64,000 nucleotides of DNA from GCA-2711565 sp963664245 (GTDB taxonomy: Bacteria > Bacteroidota > Bacteroidia > Bacteroidales > GCA-2711565), in contig OY760934.1 of assembly GCA_963664245.1 (NCBI GenBank), positions 186,001 to 250,000 of the forward strand, read 5' to 3'. The position numbers were made by a program, and so were the translations under genes. The notes beneath the pieces were generated by a model. It ran no database searches, was not told where the DNA came from, and was given only the letters and a program-made list of their open reading frames with translations. This document shows positions 1 through 7,556 of this stretch, in pieces. Within the stretch, counting starts at the first letter, position 1. Every line of letters starts with the position of its first letter.

Positions 1-605
1 TCCAAAAATCGATGGAGCACCTTGGCGGGAAAGTGGATTTTATTTTACATTCTATCGGGATGTCGCTCAATGTGCGCAAGAAACGCGTGTATAATGATTT
101 GAATTATAATTTTCTGGAGAAAACCCTTGATATTTCGGCGGTTTCTTTTCATAAAGTGTTGCAAACCGCTTTTAAACTGGATGCCATTAACGATTGGGGC
201 TCGGTAGTAGCTTTGTCGTACATCGCGGCTCAACGAACCTTGTTTGGCTATAATGATATGGCCGATGCCAAAGCCCTGCTCGAATCCATTGCCCGTAGTT
301 TTGGCTACATTTATGGCCGCGAAAAAAGGATCAGGATCAATACTATTTCACAGTCGCCCACGCCAACCACGGCCGGTAGCGGAATCCGTGATTTAGATGG
401 TTTGATGGATTTTACCGAGCGGATGTCTCCACTTGGAAATGCCACCGCCCTTGAGTGTGCCGATTATTGCATTACCCTTTTCTCAGATTTAACACGTAAG
501 GTTACTATGCAAAATTTGTTTCACGACGGAGGTTTCTCAAACATGGGTATGAGCATGCGTGCCATGCACCAATACGAAAAAAGTATTAATTGTAAAGAGT
601 GCTAG
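1..605 (+). CDS. fabI: Enoyl-[acyl-carrier-protein] reductase (NADH), C-terminal part
   Basis: The gene runs in from before the window; the frame is open from base 3, so the true start is not visible. FabI does the last reduction of each fatty-acid elongation cycle. About 200 C-terminal residues are seen. They include YNDMADAK, which fits the Tyr-x6-Lys catalytic pair of FabI, the QSPTPTTAGSGI substrate-loop segment, and the C-terminal HDGGFSNMGM. The segment IGMSLNVRKKRVYNDLNY is the insertion typical of the Bacteroidota form. It ends 2 bp from the stop of the convergent gene at 608, and no terminator is visible between them. Identification is firm; only the N-terminal NAD-binding half is missing, because of the window edge. 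Confidence 0.95.
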   Translation, partial: QKSMEHLGGKVDFILHSIGMSLNVRKKRVYNDLNYNFLEKTLDISAVSFHKVLQTAFKLDAINDWGSVVALSYIAAQRTLFGYNDMADAKALLESIARSFGYIYGREKRIRINTISQSPTPTTAGSGIRDLDGLMDFTERMSPLGNATALECADYCITLFSDLTRKVTMQNLFHDGGFSNMGMSMRAMHQYEKSINCKEC

Positions 606-607
606 TT

Positions 608-2140
608 TTATTCGGGATAGGTAAGTTCTTCCACTTTGAATTTTTCAAGAGCCCTCAATAAATTGTCTTCGGGTAAAATAAAATTGTTTTTCCCCCAGTA
701 TTCATTGATATTTTCGATGTAAGGATGCTTTAATTCAGTTAAGATTTCTTGTGGACTAATTCTTTCTTTCCCCTTGATCCGTAAAATGTTTGCTTCTTTT
801 ACGTCGGTTGTGATCATCTCAAAGCTGATTCTGTAGTTGGAAGACAACAGTTTTCTTTTGTGTCGGGCTTTTAATTGTAAATCACCTTTTACGTGATTAA
901 TGTAAAAATAGTCGCCCGATTTTTTATACGTGATGCTGTAAGCAATTTTTTTAGGATAGGATCTTACCCGGGATTTAGACCTTAAAATAAATTTTCGGAC
1001 AAAATAACTTCTGCGTTTGGTGTTGATTTCAAAATCAGTTTTAACGATGGCGTACGTTTTACTATCTATATAAATAGTTCCACTGAAATTGTCCTCATCT
1101 TCTTTTTTGATCGTTTCGAAATAGATAACGTGAACGGACATCCCATCTGCTGTTTCCATGCCTTCGTATTCATACAGATAATTATTTAGCTCTTCTTCCT
1201 TAATAAATCCAGGTGGATTCTTAACAATGTCGAGGAATAAGCTTGCATCGATACCGCCTTGTAATTTAAAAAGGATGGTGTCATTGCTTTCGATATTTGT
1301 GAATTTCCGCAGTTGTAAAAGTTTTGCTGCATCGTTGAACAGAGTGGGGCGATACCTTGTTTTGTATATGTCGAGCAAGCCTTCAATATAAAGCATGTAC
1401 TTTTTATTTCTCTGCAGGCTTTCGCGGTAGAATGTTCGTAATTGTGTGGGATGGTCGGGGTAATTGTCGTTGAACGATTGAATGGCCCGGCTTACAATTT
1501 CTTTGGGATCACTCCATCGGATAAATATTTCCTGCAATGAAACAACCTTTGGTTCCAGAAAAAAAGTAGTGTCTATAATATCTTTATTTGCTGTAAAAAA
1601 CAAATGATTGTATCCTAAAAAGGAGATCATTAAACTGTCGTTGAAATATTTCTCCGGAAGCCTAAAGTTAAATTTTCCATTCTCATTGCTAATGGTTCCC
1701 ATGCTTTCCCCCAATATGCTAATGGTTGAATATGCCAATGGTTCTTTCGTCTTTTTATCAATGATTTTGCCTTTAATAATCCTGTAGTTTTGGGCGGTTT
1801 CTTCGCTTGGCATTTCGTTTTCTTCTTCTAGTTTTGGGTAGATGACAATTTGTTTGTCGATGGTTTTATAAGCCAGCACCGGATCATTAAATAAACTATC
1901 AAGGATAACCGTTAAAGGATAGTCCTCAAAATAAGCATTTATTTTCCCTTTATTATTAGTGAGTTTTGAATTATAGATAAAAAAATAATCCATATCAACT
2001 TCTATTCTGTTTAGTGCAGAATCGACAGTGATATTTCGGAAGTGGTATGAAAATGTTTTTAAAAGAATATCTTCCTCATTTGCTGAGGTTTGAAAGACAA
2101 TGAGCCCCAGGAAAATAATATTAATGAGAATCTTCTTCAA
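608..2140 (-). CDS. STN plus CarboxypepD_reg-like domain secreted protein, no TonB barrel
   Basis: Order in the protein: signal peptide (1-20), an STN-like domain (about 33-101), a CarboxypepD_reg-like beta-sandwich (about 119-205), then about 300 residues of unassigned region. That last region is shared with the paralogue at 3733-4992 (FYRE, LLDIYK, LFKLQGG and LDI-K-P blocks). STN domains in TonB receptors contact FecR-type anti-sigma factors, but here no plug or barrel follows. The start codon is TTG, chosen because it gives a clean signal peptide (MKKILINIIFLGLIVFQTSA); it lies 20 bp inside the end of fecR, so the two are translationally coupled. It sits last in the sigma-fecR unit and probably forms its envelope sensor. 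The biochemical role of the C-terminal region is unknown. Confidence 0.8.
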   Translation of the reverse strand: MKKILINIIFLGLIVFQTSANEEDILLKTFSYHFRNITVDSALNRIEVDMDYFFIYNSKLTNNKGKINAYFEDYPLTVILDSLFNDPVLAYKTIDKQIVIYPKLEEENEMPSEETAQNYRIIKGKIIDKKTKEPLAYSTISILGESMGTISNENGKFNFRLPEKYFNDSLMISFLGYNHLFFTANKDIIDTTFFLEPKVVSLQEIFIRWSDPKEIVSRAIQSFNDNYPDHPTQLRTFYRESLQRNKKYMLYIEGLLDIYKTRYRPTLFNDAAKLLQLRKFTNIESNDTILFKLQGGIDASLFLDIVKNPPGFIKEEELNNYLYEYEGMETADGMSVHVIYFETIKKEDEDNFSGTIYIDSKTYAIVKTDFEINTKRRSYFVRKFILRSKSRVRSYPKKIAYSITYKKSGDYFYINHVKGDLQLKARHKRKLLSSNYRISFEMITTDVKEANILRIKGKERISPQEILTELKHPYIENINEYWGKNNFILPEDNLLRALEKFKVEELTYPE

Positions 2141-3002
2141 TCGGATCTTGTTTGTTTAAGATATGGATTTTGTTCCCTGTTTTTTTATAATCAAAATTAA
2201 AGGCCAGGCAAATTGACTCAACAATGGTATCTAACGGAACCTGATCAAACTTAGCAGTTAGCTTTAGGTTCGAACTTAAATTGTTATCAATAATAATATT
2301 CGAAGCATATGTTTTATTGATGGTTGTGATAACATAATCTAATGGAGATTCCCTGAAATCGATTAACTTGGTTTTCCACGACATGTAATTGATGTCTGAA
2401 ATAGCCTTGCGGTTAAGGATGTTTCTTTCCAGGATAGCTGTTTCACCTTTGATTAAAATCAGGTTGTTATTGTTTAGTTTGCTTGAAAATTTAACGGAAC
2501 CGCTCTCAACGCTTACTTCAACGGTTTTTTGGGATGAGTTTGACAATATGTTGAATGAGGTTCCTAATACTTCAACTTGTGCCTCGTTAACATTGATGAT
2601 AAACGGGCGGTTTTTATCTTTTGTAACTTCAAAAAAGGCTTCTCCTTTTAAAGTGATTTCACGTTTATTTTTTTCAAATCTTTTTGGAAAAATAATTTTA
2701 CTGTTGGTATTTAAATATACAGTTGTTCCGTCGGGTAAAACTTCAATGGTTTGTTCATTGGCAAAGGTTTCTTTTTCAATAATCTTATTGCTGTTTATTA
2801 AGATGATTCCAACAATGGATAAGGCTGCAAAAAGAACAATTGTTGCTGCAACCCTGAAAAACGATTTGCTGTTCGTAAATAAAATCCTGCTTGAATCTTT
2901 TTCGTCTACCTGGATTTTTGAACGTAATTCATTCCACGCCTTATTGGTTCCCTCATCATACATGTATGATGCTCCCTCTATTTTATCTTTGTTCGTTTCC
3001 AT
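2121..3002 (-). CDS. FecR-family anti-sigma factor
   Basis: Inner-membrane anti-sigma regulator of 293 aa. A cytoplasmic N-terminal stretch is followed by one membrane helix (about 49-69, VAATIVLFAALSIVGIILI), the FecR beta-domain (about 80-190, with LPDGTTVYLNTNS and GEAFFEVTKD), and a DUF4974/STN-like C-terminal domain (about 215-285, ending near KIHILNKQ). Family members hold the ECF sigma factor until a periplasmic signal arrives. The sigma gene lies 66 bp upstream and the STN protein overlaps the 3' end, so this is a three-gene regulatory unit. The ATG at 3002 is well placed. Which signal it reads cannot be told. Confidence 0.9.
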   Translation of the reverse strand: METNKDKIEGASYMYDEGTNKAWNELRSKIQVDEKDSSRILFTNSKSFFRVAATIVLFAALSIVGIILINSNKIIEKETFANEQTIEVLPDGTTVYLNTNSKIIFPKRFEKNKREITLKGEAFFEVTKDKNRPFIINVNEAQVEVLGTSFNILSNSSQKTVEVSVESGSVKFSSKLNNNNLILIKGETAILERNILNRKAISDINYMSWKTKLIDFRESPLDYVITTINKTYASNIIIDNNLSSNLKLTAKFDQVPLDTIVESICLAFNFDYKKTGNKIHILNKQDPIEEDSH

Positions 3003-3068
3003 TATTTCAAAAAGTTAAAATTCTTTTTAGCTGTTTTAAGTTATTATGGCTATTTTGATATTGATTTA

Positions 3069-3620
3069 TTATGTTTGAATGTACTCTGCTAAATGTTTTC
3101 TGAAATATTTCAGTGCTTTGGTTATGTTTGCTTCAACCGTTTTTATGGAAATCGATAAATGATCGGCAATTTCTTGGTATCTCATTCCTTGAAAACGGTT
3201 CATTTTAAATATCTTTCTACAATTTTCCGGTAATCCTTCTAATATTAAACCTATTTTATGGTTTAATTCGATTGCTTCCATTTCTTCGCCCGGATTTATT
3301 GATTCAATTTTTTGTTGATTTTTATATTGTTTGTACTTGTTGTCGAGCTTTTTTCTTCGCAATAGCTGCAAACTATTGTTGTAAACCGATCGGTACAAAT
3401 ATGAATTTACAGTGTTTCTGATTTCAATTTCATTTCGTTTTTCCCATAGCTTTAAAAAAATTTCCTGAACAACTTCATTGGCTTCATCCTCGTCATTGAC
3501 AATTTGCTGGCTATATATTAATAATGGTTTATAATAAGCCCTGAATAATGCTTCAAATGATTTTATATCTCCTTTCTTTATAGCATCAAAACTATTTATG
3601 TTTGTATCGATATAAGTCAC
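3069..3620 (-). CDS. ECF RNA polymerase sigma factor
   Basis: Region 2 is visible in SFEALFRAYYKPLL, in the DEANEVVQEIFLKLWEKR core, and in SYLYRSVYNNSLQLLRRKK. Region 4 is GMRYQEIADHLSISIKTVEA, a helix-turn-helix. The reading frame stays open to a TTG at 3686, but that stretch lies in a hairpin (3665-3701) that looks like the terminator of the upstream gene, and its residues do not match sigma factors. I therefore prefer the GTG at 3620, giving 183 aa, the usual size; no ATG is available. It is followed by fecR and an STN protein and should direct their transcription, as is known for this family. The target promoters are not known. Confidence 0.88.
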   Translation of the reverse strand: MTYIDTNINSFDAIKKGDIKSFEALFRAYYKPLLIYSQQIVNDEDEANEVVQEIFLKLWEKRNEIEIRNTVNSYLYRSVYNNSLQLLRRKKLDNKYKQYKNQQKIESINPGEEMEAIELNHKIGLILEGLPENCRKIFKMNRFQGMRYQEIADHLSISIKTVEANITKALKYFRKHLAEYIQT

Positions 3621-3664
3621 TTGTTCTGTTTTAGTTGTTTCAGTTTGCAAAGTTATGAAAACGA

Positions 3665-3701
3665 CCGGAGGAAGCAATTTTTTCAAACAACTTTCCTCCG
3701 G
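3665..3701 (-). terminator. Inverted repeat between the CarboxypepD gene and the sigma gene
   Basis: CCGGAGGAA and TTCCTCCGG form a perfect 9-bp stem with a 19-nt loop, 32 bp after the stop of the gene at 3733-4992. Only a weak T-rich stretch (TCGTTTTC) follows on the minus strand. It probably ends the upstream transcript, or lowers read-through into the sigma gene. Confidence 0.5.
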
Positions 3702-3732
3702 ATCGGGAAATTATAATGAACTGGAACCAATA

Positions 3733-4992
3733 TTATTTGTTAACTCTTTTTAAACGTTTAATTGCCGACTCAATTGATTCATCCGGTTTAATGGTGTTGT
3801 ATTTTCCCCAGAAATCCTCATCGTAAAAGTCTTGTACTTTTTCGGTAAAAAAGTCTGATTTTTTAAAGCGTTCTTTTGATTTAATTTTTTGGGCCATATT
3901 TTTACTTCTGTCAGTGATGGCAATCTCAAAAGTGGTTGCGTATTTTGTAGAGAATAATTTTTTATCCCATTTAATCCTAAATTCGTTGTTTCCAGAGGCA
4001 TAATTGAAATACCATTTGCCATCCTGATACTTATACATGACTTTATAGCTTGCTTTCTCAACATATAATTTCAAGCCTGCGGGTTTTTTACGTAGGAAAA
4101 TACTAGCGGCTTTGGCTTCATCAATTATGTTCAGGTCAAGTTCGGCACCGCTGATTGCCAAGCTTTCAGTGTCGATGAATATTTTTCCGTTAAACAGAGG
4201 ATATTCCGATACATATTTTTGAGTGAATTTTACCACGTAGTTTGTGCGATCGTAAAGGGTTACCGGTGGTTCCATGGTAAATTCATAGTAGTCTAATTCA
4301 TTTTCTTCAAATAACGTTTTCGGATCTTTGGCAATATCAAGCATTAATATCGTTGCCGGCCCACCTTGAACTTTGAATAATAAAGTGTCTAAACGTCTTT
4401 TGTCGGTACCTTTTCTTCCTTTTAATATTTTTGTCTGGTCATAAGTAGCCATGTTTGTATAACTTGATTTGTAAACATCAAGCACGGCTTCTGCCAATGA
4501 AACATAGTTTTTCCGTTTTTTGATATACTCTCTGAAAAAAGCGGTCATTTGATTAGGCTCAGATGAATAGTTCTTTGGAATCTTTTTTAAAGCTGCCAAT
4601 AATAATTCTTTTGGTGTTTTGGGCGAAACAACAACTTCTGACAGATTAATAATAGTAGGTTCTAATTTAATCGTAATCATTTTTTTACCGAAGTTGCTGA
4701 TAGGATATGTCAGATCTTTATAACCCAGATAAGAAATGATTATGTTTTTTGCATTACTGGCATTATCAATTTTTAATTGAAATTCTCCATCTTCGTTGGA
4801 GATTGTGGCGGTATTTTCACCTTCTACGGTGATGGTTGCATATACTAGCCTTTTATTTGTTTTGGCATCAACAATTTTACCGTTGATTTCAAAATATGAT
4901 TTATTTTGAGCTGATAGGGAAATTGATATGCTGAAGATAAAAAGTAGCATCCATGATAAGGTTAATCCTTTTTTGTTAATTATCGTTTTCAT
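3733..4992 (-). CDS. CarboxypepD_reg-like domain secreted protein
   Basis: A 419-aa exported protein with a signal peptide (1-28, ending SISLSAQ) and a CarboxypepD_reg-like domain (about 33-120, KIVDAKTNKRLVYATITVEG and the NEDGEFQL turn). About 300 residues follow that match the C-terminal part of the protein at 608-2140. It lacks that protein's STN domain and therefore should not touch FecR itself. It lies directly upstream of the sigma gene on the same strand, separated by a hairpin, so it is a likely sigma target or a partner of the STN paralogue. The function of the shared C-terminal region is unknown; it resembles proteins annotated only as carboxypeptidase-like regulatory domain proteins. 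Confidence 0.75.
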   Translation of the reverse strand: MKTIINKKGLTLSWMLLFIFSISISLSAQNKSYFEINGKIVDAKTNKRLVYATITVEGENTATISNEDGEFQLKIDNASNAKNIIISYLGYKDLTYPISNFGKKMITIKLEPTIINLSEVVVSPKTPKELLLAALKKIPKNYSSEPNQMTAFFREYIKKRKNYVSLAEAVLDVYKSSYTNMATYDQTKILKGRKGTDKRRLDTLLFKVQGGPATILMLDIAKDPKTLFEENELDYYEFTMEPPVTLYDRTNYVVKFTQKYVSEYPLFNGKIFIDTESLAISGAELDLNIIDEAKAASIFLRKKPAGLKLYVEKASYKVMYKYQDGKWYFNYASGNNEFRIKWDKKLFSTKYATTFEIAITDRSKNMAQKIKSKERFKKSDFFTEKVQDFYDEDFWGKYNTIKPDESIESAIKRLKRVNK

Positions 4993-5207
4993 GATGTTTG
5001 TATATTAAGTTTGTACTTCTTGTTTTAACCTAATGATTACAAAACATCATTCTACCCTATTGTGTTTTTTTAAAACTAAATGATTTTTATCATTTTTTTG
5101 AAAATATTTGGTATGTGTGATTTGCAATCTATGGGATTATGCTAAATATTGAAGGGGGGTTGAACAACGTTTTTGAAGTTCACTATTACAATGGAAAGAT
5201 TATAGGC

Positions 5208-5774
5208 TCAAGAATTTATCCAATTCGAAATCATTACACTCCCCTTAACAGTGATGATAGATTCCGGATGAAACTGAAACCCTTTAATGTCAAACTTCTT
5301 GTGCCTGATTGCCATGATGGTTCCGTTTTCGTCATACGCTAAAACTTCCAGTTCGTTACTAAGGCTATGTTTGTTAACGGCCCATGAATGATATAGCCCG
5401 ATGGGAGTTCGTTGTGGAACATTATTAAAAATAGTATCCTCTTTAATAATGTGCAAAAAATGTTTTTGCCCATGAAAAGGTTTGTCCAGGTTAAAAAGTT
5501 CTGATCCGAAATGTTCAGCAATAGCCTGCAGACCCATGCAAATCCCTAAAATATTTTTTTTAGAACCGTATTCTGCCAAAATTTTTTTCATAATGGGAAA
5601 ATTATCGGGCAGAGAAGGTCCCGGCGAAAACATTATTTTGTCAAAAGAATTCACATCCTCCAGCCTTATCTCTGCATGATTATGAACCGTTACTTCAGCC
5701 GCATTGGTTTCGTTAACCAATTGTACGAGGTTGTATGTAAACGAATCATTATTGTCGACAATCAATAATTTCAT
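5208..5774 (-). CDS. pabA: Aminodeoxychorismate/anthranilate synthase glutaminase subunit
   Basis: Class I glutamine amidotransferase of 188 aa that passes ammonia from glutamine to the chorismate-converting partner. The nucleophile elbow is GICMGLQ and the His-Glu pair is in FQFHPES; DNNDSFTYNLVQL at the N-terminus is typical of PabA/TrpG. The frame extends upstream to 5822, but the ATG at 5774 gives the standard MKLLIVDN start and avoids overlap with pabB. No trp genes are near, and the divergent neighbour carries the PabB lysine motif, so PabA is preferred to TrpG. The starts of pabA and pabB are only 36 bp apart, so their promoters and leaders must overlap. Confidence 0.9.
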   Translation of the reverse strand: MKLLIVDNNDSFTYNLVQLVNETNAAEVTVHNHAEIRLEDVNSFDKIMFSPGPSLPDNFPIMKKILAEYGSKKNILGICMGLQAIAEHFGSELFNLDKPFHGQKHFLHIIKEDTIFNNVPQRTPIGLYHSWAVNKHSLSNELEVLAYDENGTIMAIRHKKFDIKGFQFHPESIITVKGSVMISNWINS

Positions 5775-5810
5775 ATCACGAATGTTTATCTTTGCAGCTT
5801 TCGGCTTAAA

Positions 5811-6791
5811 ATGGGAACACAAAGTAACGAAACATATTTCGAAAAATTAAATCGTTTAGGAAAACAGCATGTGCCGTTTTTTTTTCTGATTGATTTTGAA
5901 CAAAAAAAACCATTGGTGTTTTTGCTGGATGAAATCCCTGCGGATGTTTTATTTGCAATTCCCGGATTTGAGAATGCCCCAAAACAGAAAGATGAGCTCC
6001 CCGTCCGCATTCATTTTGAAAGAAAAATGGTGGGTTTTGATCGTTATAAAACAGCTTTTGAAAATGTGATGGCTCATCTTAAACACGGAGATTCTTATTT
6101 ATTGAACCTTACCATGTCTTCGGAAATCTCGTTGAACCTGAGCTTGAAACAGATTTTTGATCATAGCTGTTCCTTGTTTCGTTTGTATTATAAAAATGAG
6201 TTTGTTTGTTTTTCGCCCGAAATTTTTGTGAGGATAAAAAACGGGATAATTTCTTCTTATCCGATGAAAGGAACCATTGATTCAAACATCCCGGGAGCGG
6301 AAAAAAATTTGCTGAATAATTCCAAGGAGTTTGCCGAGCATAATACTATTGTTGATTTAATTCGCAATGACTTGAGTATGGTTGCCCGAGAAGTACGGGT
6401 TAAACGTTTTCGTTATGTTGAGAAACTGGAAACGATTCGGGGAGGCTTGTTACAAACAAGTTCCGAAATCGTTGGGAAATTGGAGGATGATTATCCCTCA
6501 AAAATTGGAAGCATCTTGTCAAAATTATTACCAGCCGGATCTATAAGCGGGGCTCCAAAGCAAAAAACGCTGGAGATTATCAAAGCTTCAGAAAAATATA
6601 CCCGTGGCTATTATACCGGTATTTTTGGGGTGTTCGACGGTAAAAATCTGGAAAGTGCCGTTGCTATCCGTTACATTGAAAACCAAAAAGGAAACTTGGT
6701 CTTTAAAAGCGGTGGTGGAATTACTGTTTTAAGTAACTTAGAAGAAGAATACCAGGAATTATGTGATAAAGTTTATGTACCCATTATTTGA
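5811..6791 (+). CDS. pabB: Aminodeoxychorismate synthase component I
   Basis: Chorismate-utilising enzyme of 326 aa, shorter than TrpE because most of the N-terminal extension is absent. It aminates chorismate to 4-amino-4-deoxychorismate for folate. Visible motifs are YPMKGT, whose lysine replaces the alanine of TrpE (PIAGT) and marks aminodeoxychorismate synthases; EHNTIVDLIRNDLS; LPAGSISGAPKQKTLEII; and YYTGIFG. pabC overlaps its 3' end by 17 bp and pabA is divergent, so the whole p-aminobenzoate branch is here. Family and role are clear. Confidence 0.93.
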   Translation: MGTQSNETYFEKLNRLGKQHVPFFFLIDFEQKKPLVFLLDEIPADVLFAIPGFENAPKQKDELPVRIHFERKMVGFDRYKTAFENVMAHLKHGDSYLLNLTMSSEISLNLSLKQIFDHSCSLFRLYYKNEFVCFSPEIFVRIKNGIISSYPMKGTIDSNIPGAEKNLLNNSKEFAEHNTIVDLIRNDLSMVAREVRVKRFRYVEKLETIRGGLLQTSSEIVGKLEDDYPSKIGSILSKLLPAGSISGAPKQKTLEIIKASEKYTRGYYTGIFGVFDGKNLESAVAIRYIENQKGNLVFKSGGGITVLSNLEEEYQELCDKVYVPII

Positions 6792-7371
6792 GAGCATAAA
6801 AATTAAAAATGGTTTTGCATACCATATTGCCCTGCATCAGCAGCGTATAAGCAATTCGTATAAGGCTGTTTACAATAAAGAGTGTAGTTTAGAAATAGCT
6901 GATTGTTTAGAAAAAATGTTGTTGCCCAAGACGGGCTTGTTTAAATACAGGCTACGTTATAATGAACACACCTTTGATGCAGAAATCATTCCTTATATTC
7001 CTCGAGAAATTAATTCGCTGAAAGTTATAAGATCAGATATTAGCTATCAGTACAAATTTACCAAGCGGGATCAAATTAATAAGTTGTTTCAGCAAAAGGG
7101 CAACGCCGATGACATTATTATTGCTAAAGATGGTTTAATCACCGATTCATCGTATTCAAACCTGGTATTTTTTGATGGGGATGATTGGTTCACCTCTGAT
7201 ACCCCTTTGCTAAAAGGAATACAGCGCGAACACCTGTTGAGTACAGCTAAAATAAAAGAAAGACAAATCGCTGAACAGGATTTGTCTTCTTATAAGCTAG
7301 TGGGGTTGATTAATGCAATGCTTGACTTTGAGGATAAAATGGTCGTCCCCGTGTCGAACATAATTTTCTGA
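6775..7371 (+). CDS. pabC: Aminodeoxychorismate lyase-like PLP fold-type IV enzyme
   Basis: A small fold-type IV PLP enzyme of 198 aa, shorter than the usual 260-290. It should release pyruvate from aminodeoxychorismate to give p-aminobenzoate. The lysine in FTKRDQINKLF aligns with the Schiff-base lysine region of PabC, and the segment ADDIIIAKDGLITDSSYSN has the typical GxITDSSxSN phosphate-binding turn. The frame is open from a GTG at 6763; the ATG at 6775 is preferred. It overlaps pabB by 17 bp. The compact N-terminal domain is seen in other Bacteroidota PabC-like proteins. A branched-chain aminotransferase role is less likely given the size and context. Confidence 0.82.
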   Translation: MYPLFESIKIKNGFAYHIALHQQRISNSYKAVYNKECSLEIADCLEKMLLPKTGLFKYRLRYNEHTFDAEIIPYIPREINSLKVIRSDISYQYKFTKRDQINKLFQQKGNADDIIIAKDGLITDSSYSNLVFFDGDDWFTSDTPLLKGIQREHLLSTAKIKERQIAEQDLSSYKLVGLINAMLDFEDKMVVPVSNIIF

Positions 7372-7556
7372 TTCAAATATATTCCGAAGCTTTTATTGGT
7401 TGTTCTTAATAGGTTTATTAAAATCTTTTTTAGAATATTTTTATGTATAAACAAACCATTATGCCGAATATTCATTTAAGGATAGGGGAGTTAATAAATG
7501 AGATATGCACGTAAATGAATTGTAAATGTACAATTATGATGTGTGAAATGCAAATT

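Noticed and set aside
2389..3018. Plus-strand 209-aa reading frame
   Set aside because: It is antisense to the clear FecR gene and shows no domain; a shadow frame.
3621..3686. N-terminal extension of the first sigma factor to the TTG at 3686
   Set aside because: The extra residues derive from a hairpin-rich intergenic stretch and are unlike sigma factors; the GTG at 3620 gives the family length.
5775..5822. Longer pabA start at 5822
   Set aside because: It would begin at a TTG inside pabB and adds residues not found in PabA/TrpG.
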